Source of the DNA: Gammaproteobacteria bacterium
GTDB taxonomy: Bacteria; Pseudomonadota; Gammaproteobacteria; Nevskiales; Nevskiaceae
Length of the DNA: 64,000 nucleotides
Assembly (NCBI GenBank): GCA_026398815.1
Contig: JAPLSA010000022.1
Span: forward strand, 56,328-120,327
Direction of reading: 5' to 3'
Shown here: in pieces, positions 1 through 8,627 of the stretch
Layout of the letters: every line of letters begins with the position of its first letter
How positions within the stretch are numbered: position 1 is the first letter of the stretch
Position numbers and translations under genes: made by a program
Notes under the pieces: generated by a model
Database searches by the model: none
What the model was told of the DNA's origin: nothing
Seen by the model: only the letters and a program-made list of their open reading frames with translations

Positions 1-722
1 TGCAGCGCAGCCGGGTCGACGTCACGCTGACCGGCTTCCTGTGCAACGTCGCCTACGGTGTCGGCTATGCGATGGTGGTGATCTCGGCACTCGGCCAGAT
101 CGGCATCAACACCAATTCGATGGCGGCGGTGGTCGGCGGCGCGGCGCTGGCAGTCGGCCTGGCCCTGCAGGGCCAGCTCAGCTCGTTCGCGGCCGGGGTG
201 CTGCTGATCCTGTTCCGGCCGTTCAAGGTCGGCGATTTCGTCGAGGCCGGCGGCGTCAAGGGCACGGTCGAGGAAATCAAGATCATCCACACGATCCTGC
301 GCACCTCCGACAACCAGGAAGTGATCGTGCCGAACAACGCGATCACCACCGCGACCATCACCAATCACACGGCGCGCAGCACGCGGCGTCTCGACATCAC
401 CGTCGGCATCGACTACGACGCCGATCTCAAGCAGGCCAAAGCGATTCTCGAAGACCTGCTGCGCCAGCATCCGCGGGTGCTGAAGATTCCGGCACCGGTC
501 GTGCAGGTCCGCGCGCTGGGCGCCAGCTCGATCGACTTCGCGGTCTGGCCGTGGGCGGCCACCAGCGAGTGGTTCTCGGTGCAGTGCGAACTGCTGGAGC
601 AGATCAAGCTGCGCTTCGACGAAGCCGGCATCAGCATTCCGTTTCCGCAGATGGACCTGCACCTGCGCGATACCCGCAGCGACGGCGACAAGACCACCCT
701 GCAGGTCGAAAACCGGATCTGA
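1..722 (+). CDS. Mechanosensitive ion channel, MscS family (5' end outside window)
   Basis: Small-conductance mechanosensitive channel of the inner membrane, which opens under hypo-osmotic stress to release solutes. The reading frame is open from base 3, so the N-terminal membrane helices lie upstream of the window. What remains shows the pore-lining glycine/alanine-rich helix (AAVVGGAALAVGLALQGQL), then the conserved beta-domain stretch LFRPFKVGDFVEAGGVKG and VIVPNNAI, then the C-terminal alpha/beta cage ending in QVENRI. The family is clear. Whether it is an MscS-sized or larger MscK/YnaI-type member cannot be judged without the 5' part. The stop codon is about 95 bases before the next gene, and no terminator is visible between them. 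Confidence 0.93.
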   Translation, partial: QRSRVDVTLTGFLCNVAYGVGYAMVVISALGQIGINTNSMAAVVGGAALAVGLALQGQLSSFAAGVLLILFRPFKVGDFVEAGGVKGTVEEIKIIHTILRTSDNQEVIVPNNAITTATITNHTARSTRRLDITVGIDYDADLKQAKAILEDLLRQHPRVLKIPAPVVQVRALGASSIDFAVWPWAATSEWFSVQCELLEQIKLRFDEAGISIPFPQMDLHLRDTRSDGDKTTLQVENRI

Positions 723-816
723 GGCGCAGCCGGTCACAGCAGGCACGCGGAGGCGGGATCGCAGCTGCACCGCGCGTGCTATCCATGACGCCCATCCCCT
801 CGGCGCAGGAGCGCGC

Positions 817-2229
817 ATGTCCCATCCCATCGTCAAGCCGCTGGCAGGCCTGGTCATCACCGCGGCACTGGGCGTCGGCCTGTCCTGGGTGATCGGCCGG
901 AAGATCGAAGCCGAAATCCGCGCCTCGATTGCCGAAGCGCCCGATCACTACCCCTACCCGGTCCGCCTGCTGCGCTATGAGCGTGGGCTGTTTTCGTCGG
1001 TCGCCGAGACGGAACACCGTTACGATCTCGGCCCGGATCCTGGCGCGATCACCGTCGATGACGACGGTCAGGCGGTGCTGCCGCCGAATCGGATTGTGCC
1101 GCTGACCCTGCTGCACCGGATCAGCCACGGGCCGCGTCTCGACGGCCTGCGGCTGGCACGCGTCATCAATACCGTGAAGCTCGACGGCGACCTGCAGGAC
1201 CGCGCGCGCCGCCTGTTCGGCGACGCAGAGCCGGTGCAGCTGACCGTCGATCTCGGCATCGGCGGCGGCATCAGCGGCGAACTGCTGTCGCCGGCGGTGG
1301 ATGCCCGCCTGCCAGGCGATGGCGAGGCGGCCGGCCGCCACGTGCAGTGGTCCGGCATCCGCGGCCGCTTCGACATATCCGGCGATCACGTGGTCGGCTC
1401 GCTCGACGCGCCGGGCCTGGACCTTGACGACGGCGTCATGGTGATGGGCCCGGTGGCCGTCAAGACCGACCTGACGCTGATCGCCGACGGCGTCTTGATC
1501 GGCCGCGTCGGCAGCAGCTTCGCGTCGTTCAGCTTCAAGGGCCCGGCCGGTGTCGCCGCGATGAGCGACATCCACCTCGATGCCGACACGGCTGACAGCG
1601 ACGGCCAGCTGAAGTCGACGACCACGATGGCGATCCGCGAACTGCGCTTCAACGACACCCGGGTCAGCGATGCGCAATTGCGGATGGTGTTCGACCGGTT
1701 CGACACCCAGGCGATGTCGGACCTGAGTCGCGCAATCAATCGCTTCAGCGCGCAGCAGATCGGCAAGCCGGCCGACAATGCCCAGGTGCAGCAGATGCTG
1801 GCGGCGATCAAGCCCTCGCTGGCGGCTGCCGCAGCCGACCAGCCGATCTTCGCGATCGAGGATCTGTCGTTCACCGCGCCGCAGGGCAAGCTGCAATTCA
1901 GCGGCAAGGTTCAGTACGTCGGCGATGCCAACCTCGACGATTTCGCGATCGGCACCGATGTCGCGGCGGACGCGAAACTGGATACGCCGGTGGCGCTGAT
2001 CGATCTGCTGCTGACCCTTCAGGCCGCGAAGGCCGTCGTTCCGGGCGCCAATGGCGAGCCGGTGCATCTGAGCCCCGAGCAGATTGCAGCGTTGGCACGG
2101 AACAACCGCGATGGCGCGGTGGCGAAGGGAATGCTGGTGGTCGAAGGCGACCGCGCCAGCACCGCAGTCCAGTTCCGGGACGGTGCGTTGACCGTCAACG
2201 GCAAGCCGCTCGGCGCCACGCCACCCTGA
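817..2229 (+). CDS. DUF945 (YdgA-like) family protein
   Basis: A 470-residue protein with an N-terminal membrane anchor or uncleaved signal (about residues 8-27, GLVITAALGVGLSWVIG) followed by a long periplasmic region. The overall plan, the sequence after the anchor (EAEIRASIAEAP...YPVRLLRYERGLFSS) and the length match the DUF945/YdgA family of gammaproteobacterial envelope proteins, whose molecular role is not well defined. The start is supported by a GGAG element about 8 bases upstream. A strong stem-loop follows the stop. Family call is fairly safe; function unknown. Confidence 0.78.
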   Translation: MSHPIVKPLAGLVITAALGVGLSWVIGRKIEAEIRASIAEAPDHYPYPVRLLRYERGLFSSVAETEHRYDLGPDPGAITVDDDGQAVLPPNRIVPLTLLHRISHGPRLDGLRLARVINTVKLDGDLQDRARRLFGDAEPVQLTVDLGIGGGISGELLSPAVDARLPGDGEAAGRHVQWSGIRGRFDISGDHVVGSLDAPGLDLDDGVMVMGPVAVKTDLTLIADGVLIGRVGSSFASFSFKGPAGVAAMSDIHLDADTADSDGQLKSTTTMAIRELRFNDTRVSDAQLRMVFDRFDTQAMSDLSRAINRFSAQQIGKPADNAQVQQMLAAIKPSLAAAAADQPIFAIEDLSFTAPQGKLQFSGKVQYVGDANLDDFAIGTDVAADAKLDTPVALIDLLLTLQAAKAVVPGANGEPVHLSPEQIAALARNNRDGAVAKGMLVVEGDRASTAVQFRDGALTVNGKPLGATPP

Positions 2230-2243
2230 GCGGCAAAGCCACG

Positions 2244-2281
2244 AAAAAGCCCCGACGCGATCGCTCGCATCGGGGCTTTTT
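2244..2281. terminator. Bidirectional intrinsic terminator
   Basis: A perfect inverted repeat AAAAAGCCCCGA ... TCGGGGCTTTTT with a 13-14 base loop. It reads as an A/T-flanked GC stem on either strand, so it can end both the DUF945 transcript (+) and the short lysine-rich gene (-) that converge here. Confidence 0.85.
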
Positions 2282-2300
2282 CGTAATCGGGGAGGAAGGC

Positions 2301-2402
2301 TTACTTGGCCTTCTTCTTGGCCTGCTTCTCCGCCTTCTTCTCCTTCATCGTCTTCAGCGGCGCCTTCTTCTCGTTCTTCTTGCTGTCCATGCCTTTGGCC
2401 AT
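2301..2402 (-). CDS. Small lysine-rich protein (33 residues)
   Basis: A short reading frame encoding MAKGMDSKKNEKKAPLKTMK followed by EKKAEKQAKKKAK. Fourteen of its 33 residues are lysine, with no cysteines and no hydrophobic stretch, so it should be a soluble, highly basic, probably helical or disordered peptide. It has a good ribosome-binding site (GGAG, 7-8 bases before ATG) and a strong terminator just after the stop, which supports real expression. I recall similar tiny MAKGM-starting lysine-rich proteins annotated as hypothetical in other gammaproteobacteria; none has a function I can name. Binding of nucleic acid or ribosomes would fit the composition but is inference. Confidence 0.7.
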   Translation of the reverse strand: MAKGMDSKKNEKKAPLKTMKEKKAEKQAKKKAK

Positions 2403-2454
2403 GGTCGTGCTCCGGTGGTGGGGTGGTGGGGTGGTGGTGAAATCTAGTGCAAGT

Positions 2455-2513
2455 CAGCGCGCGCGTCGCGCTTGGCACCGGTGCGCAACCGCAAGCCGTT
2501 CAAGCGGATGAAG
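2455..2513 (-). repeat. Diverged duplicate of the argG 3' end (copy of 2610-2666)
   Basis: Read on the minus strand this segment encodes [18 protein letters not shown], the same C-terminal peptide as the real argG end at 2610-2666, but with silent changes (for example TTG for CTC/CTG leucines) and a 2-base CG insertion near its 3' end. It carries no start and lies about 100 bases beyond the argG stop. It therefore looks like a relic of a partial duplication or of recombination with a second argG allele. Confidence 0.8.
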
Positions 2514-2523
2514 CGGCAGCGCG

Positions 2524-2593
2524 AGCCCTCTGGCGAGGGACCCACCGTGCTTTTCGGTGGGATCGCCAGCAAGGCGAGCACGGCCAGAGGGCT
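2524..2593. repeat. Nested inverted repeats between the two argG 3' ends
   Basis: An outer perfect 11-bp inverted repeat (AGCCCTCTGGC at 2524-2534, GCCAGAGGGCT at 2583-2593) encloses an inner 7-bp one (CCCACCG at 2541-2547, CGGTGGG at 2555-2561). The RNA could fold into a long two-tier hairpin just after the argG stop. No U-run follows on the minus strand, so it may be an mRNA 3'-stabilising structure or a small repeat element rather than a classic terminator. Confidence 0.6.
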
Positions 2594-2608
2594 TCATCAC
2601 GACGCTAT

Positions 2609-3826
2609 TCAGCGCGCGTCGCGTTTGGCACCGGTGCGCAGACGCAGGCCATTGAGGCGGATGAAGCCCTCCGCGTCCTTCTGGTTGTAAGCACCGCGAT
2701 CGTCCTCGAAGGTCGACAGCGTGGCGTCGAACAGCGAGTCCTTCGAGCGGCGACCCAGGTTGTAGATCGCACCCTTGTACAGCTTCAGGCGGACGTCGCC
2801 GTTGACGCGCTGCTGCGACTCGTCGATCAGCGCCTGCAGCATGCGGCGCTCCGGGCTCCACCAGTAGCCGTTGTAGATCAGGCTGGCGTACTTCGGCATC
2901 AGCTCGTCCTTCAGATGCGCCTGTTCGCGGTCGAGGCACAGGCTCTCGATCGCGCGGTGCGCCTTCAGCAGGATCGAGCCGCCCGGGGTCTCATAGCAGC
3001 CGCGCGACTTGATGCCGACGTAGCGGTTCTCGACCAGGTCGAGCCGGCCGATGCCGTGCTTGCCACCGAGCGCGTTCAGGCGGTCGAGGATCTGGAACGG
3101 CGTGCCGGCGACGCCATTGATCGACACCGCATCGCCACGCTCGAAGCCGATGACGATTTCTTCGGCCTCGTTCGGCGCATCTTCCGGATTCTTGGTCCAG
3201 CGCCAGATGTCATCCGGCGGGTTCCACCACGGATCTTCCAGGCCGCCGCCTTCGTAGGAGATGTGCAGCGCGTTGGCGTCCATCGAGTACGGGCTGCCGC
3301 CGCCCGGCTTCTTGGCGATCGGAATCTCGTGCTTGGCGGCATAGGCGAGCAGCGATTCGCGCGAGTTCAGGTCCCACTCGCGCCACGGCGCGATCACCTT
3401 CACCTCCGGCCACAGCGCGTAGGCGCCGAGCTCGAAGCGGACCTGATCGTTGCCCTTGCCGGTGGCGCCGTGGCTGATCGCGTCGCAGCCGGTGCTGCGT
3501 GCGATCTCGACCAGGCGCTTGGCGATCAGCGGCCGCGCGATCGAGGTGCCGAGCAGGTACTCGCCTTCGTAGACGGCGTTGGCGCGGAACATCGGGAACA
3601 CGAAGTCCCGGGCGAATTCCTCGCGCAGGTCGTCGATGAAGATTTCCTTGACGCCGAGTTGCTGCGCCTTCGGCCGGACATGGTCCAGCTCCTCGCCCTG
3701 GCCGATGTCGGCGGTGAAGGTCACCACCTCGCAGCCATAGGTGTCCTGCAGCCACTTCAGGATGACGGAGGTGTCGAGGCCGCCGGAATAGGCAAGCGCG
3801 ACTTTGCGGACCTGGGTTTTGCTCAT
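2609..3826 (-). CDS. argG: Argininosuccinate synthase
   Basis: Joins citrulline and aspartate with ATP to form argininosuccinate, the penultimate step of arginine synthesis in the cytoplasm. The 405-residue length is typical of the family. The N-terminal ATP pyrophosphatase loop is visible ([12 protein letters not shown], residues 9-20), as are the signatures [13 protein letters not shown] and the aspartate/citrulline-binding region [20 protein letters not shown]. It stands alone, without argH or other arg genes nearby. Downstream of its stop is a duplicated fragment of its own 3' end and a nested hairpin. No strong Shine-Dalgarno is seen before ATG. Confidence 0.98.
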   Translation of the reverse strand: MSKTQVRKVALAYSGGLDTSVILKWLQDTYGCEVVTFTADIGQGEELDHVRPKAQQLGVKEIFIDDLREEFARDFVFPMFRANAVYEGEYLLGTSIARPLIAKRLVEIARSTGCDAISHGATGKGNDQVRFELGAYALWPEVKVIAPWREWDLNSRESLLAYAAKHEIPIAKKPGGGSPYSMDANALHISYEGGGLEDPWWNPPDDIWRWTKNPEDAPNEAEEIVIGFERGDAVSINGVAGTPFQILDRLNALGGKHGIGRLDLVENRYVGIKSRGCYETPGGSILLKAHRAIESLCLDREQAHLKDELMPKYASLIYNGYWWSPERRMLQALIDESQQRVNGDVRLKLYKGAIYNLGRRSKDSLFDATLSTFEDDRGAYNQKDAEGFIRLNGLRLRTGAKRDAR

Positions 3827-3921
3827 GTTTGCTCGGAAACGCCGACGGCGCGGGCGATGGGGCCGCGATTATAGCGGCGCGCCGGGCGAAACTCGCCGCA
3901 GCGCCGGCGACCGGCAACAGG

Positions 3922-3953
3922 CCCGGCGGGCCACCCGAAGGCGGCCCGCCGGG
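3922..3953 (-). terminator. GC-rich stem-loop after the lipoprotein gene
   Basis: A perfect 11-bp inverted repeat CCCGGCGGGCC / GGCCCGCCGGG with a 10-base loop, about 25 bases beyond the stop of the minus-strand lipoprotein gene. Only a weak T-rich stretch follows, so termination is likely but not certain. Confidence 0.55.
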
Positions 3954-3976
3954 TCCGTCGATTCCTGCAAACGGGA

Positions 3977-6046
3977 TCAGCGGGTGCAGAACGGCGCGGC
4001 AGTGTCCGGCGCGGCCGGCGGCACCGGGAAGGCCGCCGTCCAGGGCTGCGAGGCCGGCAACAGCGTTGCCGTGCAATCGGCGGCGATCACGATGTCGAAC
4101 ACCGTCCAGTTGAACGTCGACGCGGTCTCGCCGGCCGGCGGCGTGAACAGCTGCAGCATGCCGTTGGCCGTCAGTTCGACGCGTGTCGGCGACGGCGTGA
4201 TACCCGGCGACGGCGTGCGCGAGAAGTTGTTGACGAAGTAGCGGTAGGTGCCGACCTTCGGCCGGATGGCCGTCACCACTTCCGGGCCGAACGACGACGT
4301 GTCATCGGTATCGAGATTGACGAACGGCTCCGACACCAGCGACCCGCGGTTCTGATACGACACCTGGCCGCCCTCGGGCAGGATGATCCGGGCATCGAGG
4401 TCGCGCGGCGTTGCGCCCCAGGTCAGGCGCACCGAGAACGGCAGGCTGTCGCGGAGCAGCTGCAGGCAGCTGCCGGTCTGATCGAGGGGGCCGCTGCCGG
4501 TCGACAGCGCCCGCGTCGAGGTCACGAGACTGCCGAGGGTGCCCGCCAGGCTGAGCTGCGAGTTCGGGCGGACCCGGATCGTGAAGCTGCCATCGGCCCG
4601 CGACACCGCCGTCGACGTGCCGGTGTAGTTGATGCCGGTGGACTTGATCGAGACGCCGGCCACCGGCAGGCCACGATCGGTGACGCAGCCGGTGACGTCG
4701 ACCGACTCGTACAGCGAATCGGCATTCCAAGTGGTGAAGTGGGCAACCTGGCCTTCGTAGTAGCGGCTGGCACCCGCCACCACCAACGCTGCTTCGCCTT
4801 CCTGCACCCAGCGGCCGGCGTCGGTGTCGTAGAACCACAGCGGGATCGTTGGCGCCGGGCTCGGATTCAGCGAGCTGACCGGGATGCGCAAGGTCGCCGT
4901 GCTGCCGGGCCGCAGGTTGACCGATGCGCCGCCGGCCGGATCGGTCAGCCGCACGCTCAGCGCGCCGAAGCTTTCGATCAGCCGCTCGCTGCCGGCGACG
5001 ATCGACGTGTAGTCACCCGGCATGTTGTCGGCCGACATCGCCGGCTGCAGGTCGGTCACCGTGACGGCGACCGGCACCGAACCGGCGATCGCCCCGGCCG
5101 GGAAGCTGGCCATGGCCGACGAGCCGGGAATCTGCACGTCGGCGCCGGCCGCGGGATCGACCATCATCGTCACGCCGACCGGCACCGCCTGCACCGACAC
5201 CATCGCCTCCTGTCCGTCCGAGACTGCGACGATCCGGTAGCTCGGTTCGAAACCATCGGCGAGAACTTCCACCGAGCGGCGCTCGGCGACCGGCACCGCG
5301 GCGATCGCGAACGCACCGCTGCTGTCGGTCCGCGCCTCGATGCCGCCGGCCCGCACCGTGCCGCCGACGATCGGGGTGCCGTCGACGGCGTTGAACGCCC
5401 GGCCCCGAAGGCTGCCGGTTGCCACCGGCACCGGCTCGGCGGCGGATGCGGTCACGCTGGCCACGGCGCTGGCGGTGCCGCCCGGCCCGGTGCAGCTCAG
5501 GGTGTAGGTCGTGGCACCGAGCACCGCTGGCGTCACGGCTTCGCTGCCGTCAGTGGCCCGGCTGCCGGCCCAGCCACCGCTGGCCGTGCAGGTGCTGGCG
5601 CCGGTCGAGGTCCAGGTCAGCGTCGACGCCGCCCCCAGGGCGACGGCGTCCGGCGCTGCGGCGATCGATACCGTCGGCGCCGCCGGCGAATTGACGGTGA
5701 CCGTGGCGGTCGCCGTGCCGGCACCGCCAACGCCGTTGCAGCGCAGGGTGTAGGTCACGGGGCCGGCGGCGGACGGCGTCTGCGACTCGTCGCCGAACAG
5801 CGCGCGAGGGCCGCTCCAGCCATCACTGGCCGTGCAGTCGGTGGCATCGCTGGACGACCAGACCAGCGTCACGGATTCACCTTGCGTCAGGGTCGTCGGA
5901 TTGGCGACGAGGGTCACGGTGGCGGCAGGCGTCGTCGGGTCGGTCGATGAATCCTTCTTCGAGATGCAGCCAGCGAGGCCGGCGATCAGCAGCAGCGGGA
6001 TACCGAACTGACCGGCGGCGTGTTTCCACGATGGATGTCGATTCAT
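3977..6046 (-). CDS. Multidomain surface/periplasmic lipoprotein with Ig-like repeats
   Basis: A 689-residue exported lipoprotein. The start chosen (MNRHPSWKHAAGQ) gives a normal lipoprotein signal ending in IAGLAGC. After a short linker come two tandem Ig-like repeats (about residues 37-110 and 115-195), each with the pattern W-S/T-S-x-x-A-x-x-C-T-A-S-x-G-W and a second cysteine in TYTLxC, so each probably holds one disulfide. A carboxypeptidase-regulatory-like beta fold follows (GSLRGRAFNAVDGTPIVGG), then a ZU5-like region (DVQIPGSSAMASFPAGAI), a second regulatory-like fold (VTGCVTDRGLPVAGVSIKS) and a C-terminal DUF2135-like segment (LTWGATPRDLDARIILPEGG). Binding or adhesion at the cell surface is inference; no catalytic motif is seen. 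It is transcribed away from rnt. Confidence 0.72.
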   Translation of the reverse strand: MNRHPSWKHAAGQFGIPLLLIAGLAGCISKKDSSTDPTTPAATVTLVANPTTLTQGESVTLVWSSSDATDCTASDGWSGPRALFGDESQTPSAAGPVTYTLRCNGVGGAGTATATVTVNSPAAPTVSIAAAPDAVALGAASTLTWTSTGASTCTASGGWAGSRATDGSEAVTPAVLGATTYTLSCTGPGGTASAVASVTASAAEPVPVATGSLRGRAFNAVDGTPIVGGTVRAGGIEARTDSSGAFAIAAVPVAERRSVEVLADGFEPSYRIVAVSDGQEAMVSVQAVPVGVTMMVDPAAGADVQIPGSSAMASFPAGAIAGSVPVAVTVTDLQPAMSADNMPGDYTSIVAGSERLIESFGALSVRLTDPAGGASVNLRPGSTATLRIPVSSLNPSPAPTIPLWFYDTDAGRWVQEGEAALVVAGASRYYEGQVAHFTTWNADSLYESVDVTGCVTDRGLPVAGVSIKSTGINYTGTSTAVSRADGSFTIRVRPNSQLSLAGTLGSLVTSTRALSTGSGPLDQTGSCLQLLRDSLPFSVRLTWGATPRDLDARIILPEGGQVSYQNRGSLVSEPFVNLDTDDTSSFGPEVVTAIRPKVGTYRYFVNNFSRTPSPGITPSPTRVELTANGMLQLFTPPAGETASTFNWTVFDIVIAADCTATLLPASQPWTAAFPVPPAAPDTAAPFCTR

Positions 6047-6303
6047 GGTTGGTTCCGAAAGAATGGGCGGGCAACGCCCAATCCGGGGCGTCGGTGCCAT
6101 CTCAGGCGGTTGCAGCGCCGAAGTCCCCACGGAATCCCATCGGAATTCCACCGAATTGCCGGCCTTCGCCACGAAGCGTGATGCCGTTCACACGGTTCGC
6201 GCGCGGCTGCGCCCGCCTTGCGCCGCAGGCGCCGGATGCGACCGGCGGCCGAGCCCCGGCACACCATCGGCTATAGTTCGCCGGTCATTTTTCCTGCCTG
6301 CTC

Positions 6304-6978
6304 ATGGAACTCCCACCCGCCCTGCTCGAGGCGTTCAAGCCCGCGCCTCGCATTGGTCAGCGTTTTCGCGGTTTCCTGCCGGTGGTCGTCGATGTCGAGA
6401 CGGGCGGCTTCAACAACCAGACCGATGCGCTGCTGGAAATCGCGGCCGTGCTGCTCAAGTTCGATCGCGATGGCAACCTGGTGCGCGATGAAACCCACCA
6501 CGCCCATGTCGAGCCGTTCAAGGGCGCGAACATCGAGAAGGCATCGCTGGAGGTCAACGGCATCGATCCCGGCAATCCGCTGCGCGGTGCGCTGAACGAA
6601 CGCGATGCGCTCGGCAAGGTGTTCAAGCCGATCCGCCAGGCGGTGTCCGACCACAGCTGCACGCGCGCGATCCTGGTCGGCCACAACGCCCATTTCGACC
6701 TCGGCTTCGTGAATGCCGCCGTCAACCGCTGCGACATCAAGCGCAACCCGTTCCACCCGTTCTCGGCGTTCGACACCGCCACCCTCGGCGGCGCCGTCCT
6801 TGGCCAGACGGTGCTGGCGCGCGCGCTGGAAGCCGCCGGCCTGCCGTACAGCAACAAGGATGCGCATTCCGCCGTCTACGACGCCGAGCGCACGGCCGAC
6901 CTGTTCTGCCTGATGATCAACCGGCTGCGCGGCGTGCATGAGTCGTTCGTCGCCGGCGGCGCAGCGGCCGGTGCCTGA
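6304..6978 (+). CDS. rnt: Ribonuclease T
   Basis: A 3'-to-5' exoribonuclease of the DEDDh superfamily that trims the CCA end of tRNA and the 3' ends of other stable RNAs; it acts as a dimer. All exonuclease motifs are present: [10 protein letters not shown] (Exo I), [15 protein letters not shown] (Exo II) and [14 protein letters not shown] (Exo III with the catalytic histidine). Length 224 is normal for the family. It is preceded by a 250-base divergent intergenic region shared with the lipoprotein gene, and followed by opgG after a gap of 80 bases. Confidence 0.97.
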   Translation: MELPPALLEAFKPAPRIGQRFRGFLPVVVDVETGGFNNQTDALLEIAAVLLKFDRDGNLVRDETHHAHVEPFKGANIEKASLEVNGIDPGNPLRGALNERDALGKVFKPIRQAVSDHSCTRAILVGHNAHFDLGFVNAAVNRCDIKRNPFHPFSAFDTATLGGAVLGQTVLARALEAAGLPYSNKDAHSAVYDAERTADLFCLMINRLRGVHESFVAGGAAAGA

Positions 6979-7021
6979 AGCCCGGCCAGTGGCCTGCCGC
7001 GAGCGGCTGGAAGGCTTCGCG

Positions 7022-7027
7022 TAAAAT
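7022..7027 (+). promoter_or_regulatory. Possible -10 element for opgGH
   Basis: TAAAAT lies about 32 bases before the favoured opgG start. No convincing -35 element is seen, so this is a weak candidate. Confidence 0.3.
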
Positions 7028-7058
7028 GCCGCCACTCCCGTTCGCCCAAGCTCCCCCG

Positions 7059-8609
7059 ATGACCTCGATTGACCGACGGCACTTCCGGCGGCCCGGCTGG
7101 CCGCGTTTGTGGGCTCTGGCCAGCCTGTGCTGCGCGCTGCTGCTGCCGGGCGCGGTGCTGGCCTTCGACCTCGACGACGTCGCGGTCAAGGCGCGCCAGC
7201 TCGCCGCCCAGCCGTTCCAGAAGCCGGAAGGCCGGCAGCCGAAGGCCTTGCAGCAGATCGGCTACGACCGCTACCGCGACATCCGCTACAAGGCCGATCG
7301 GGCGCTCTGGCGCGCCGAGAAGCTGCCGTTCGAGCTGCAGTTCTTTCACCAGGGCCTTTATTACGACCGGCCGGTGCGGATCAGCGAAGTCAACGGCCGC
7401 ACGGTGCGCGAGCTGAAGTTCTCGCCGGACGATTTCGACTACGGCGACAACAAGGTCGACATCGAAAGCTTCCGCGACCTCGGCTTCGCCGGCTTCCGCG
7501 TGCACTACGCGGTGAACACGCCGAAATACAAGGACGAGGTGCTGGTGTTTCTCGGCGCCAGCTACCTGCGGGCGCTCGGCAAGGGCCAGCGCTACGGCCT
7601 GTCGGCACGAGGCCTGGCGATCGATACCGGGCTGATCTCCGGCGAGGAATTCCCGCGCTTCACCGATTTCTGGATCGTCAAGCCGACCGCCACCGCGAAG
7701 GAACTGGTGATCTACGCGCTGCTCAATTCGCGGCGCGCCACCGGGGCCTACAAGTTCGTGCTGAAGCCGGGCACCGACACGGTGATCGACACCAAGGCGC
7801 GGATCTTCCTGCGCGAGAACGTCGCCAAGCTCGGTGTCGCGCCGCTGACCAGCATGTACTACTTCGGCGAGAACCAGCCCGCAGATCACGAGGACTATCG
7901 TCCGGAAGTTCATGATTCCGATGGCCTTTCGCTGGCCTCCGGAACGGGCGAGTGGATCTGGCGGCCGCTGGTCAACCCGAAGCGCCTGCTGGTGACCTCG
8001 TTCTCGATGACCAATCCGCAGGGCTTCGGCCTGATGCAGCGCGACCGCAAGTTCGAGCGCTACGAGGATCTGGAAGTGCGCCACGAGCTGCGGCCGAGCC
8101 TGTGGATCGAGCCCAAGGGTGCCTGGGGCGCAGGCCGCCTGGAGCTGGTGCAGATTCCGACTCCGGACGAGACCAACGACAACGTCGTCGCCTACTGGGT
8201 GCCGGACAAGGCGCCCGCCGCCGGCGAGCCGCTGGCGCTCGACTACCTGCAGCACTGGCAGATGGAAAGCGAAACCCGTCCGCCGCTGGCCTGGGTCGAG
8301 CAGACCCGGCGCGGTCGCGGCGGCTATGGCCGCAACGATGACGGCAGCATCGGCTTGGTGATCGATTTCGTCGGCCCGGCGCTCGACAAGCTGGGCGCCG
8401 ACGCCAAGGTCGAAGGCGTGGTGTCGGTCGATGGCAATGGCGAGCTGCTGGAGCGCACCACCTACCGCAACGAGGTGACCGGCGGCTGGCGCGTGAGCCT
8501 GCGGCTGAAGCGGGTCGACGATGGCAAGGCGGTCGAACTGCGCGCCTACCTGAAAGGCGATAACAACACGCTGTCGGAAACCTGGAGCTATGTGCTGCCG
8601 CCGGGTTGA
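7059..8609 (+). CDS. opgG: Glucans biosynthesis protein G (periplasmic)
   Basis: Periplasmic protein needed to make osmoregulated periplasmic glucans, thought to act on the beta-glucan backbone delivered by OpgH. It starts with a signal sequence whose n-region contains arginine pairs (DRRHFRRPGW), then WALASLCCALLLPGAVLAF. The paired arginines recall a Tat signal but the SRRxFLK consensus is not fully met. The mature part shows MdoG-family blocks (FQFHQGLYYDRPV-like FELQFFHQGLYYDRP, GFRVHY, LGASYLRALGKGQRYGLSARGLAI, TSMYYFGENQ). An in-frame ATG at 7026 would add 11 residues, but it overlaps the possible -10 box, so 7059 is preferred. opgH follows after 18 bases, as expected for this operon. 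Confidence 0.95.
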   Translation: MTSIDRRHFRRPGWPRLWALASLCCALLLPGAVLAFDLDDVAVKARQLAAQPFQKPEGRQPKALQQIGYDRYRDIRYKADRALWRAEKLPFELQFFHQGLYYDRPVRISEVNGRTVRELKFSPDDFDYGDNKVDIESFRDLGFAGFRVHYAVNTPKYKDEVLVFLGASYLRALGKGQRYGLSARGLAIDTGLISGEEFPRFTDFWIVKPTATAKELVIYALLNSRRATGAYKFVLKPGTDTVIDTKARIFLRENVAKLGVAPLTSMYYFGENQPADHEDYRPEVHDSDGLSLASGTGEWIWRPLVNPKRLLVTSFSMTNPQGFGLMQRDRKFERYEDLEVRHELRPSLWIEPKGAWGAGRLELVQIPTPDETNDNVVAYWVPDKAPAAGEPLALDYLQHWQMESETRPPLAWVEQTRRGRGGYGRNDDGSIGLVIDFVGPALDKLGADAKVEGVVSVDGNGELLERTTYRNEVTGGWRVSLRLKRVDDGKAVELRAYLKGDNNTLSETWSYVLPPG

Positions 8610-8627
8610 TCCGGGCCGCAGCTGCCG

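Noticed and set aside
2447-3874. A 475-codon open frame on the plus strand across argG
   Set aside because: It is the antisense of argG. Its composition (runs of Arg, Ala, Val, Gln) is that of a GC-rich shadow frame, and the minus-strand protein has all ArgG motifs.
3827-3976. Possible short gene between argG and the lipoprotein gene
   Set aside because: Frames here lack a ribosome-binding site, and a strong hairpin fills part of the region; intergenic sequence is the simpler reading.
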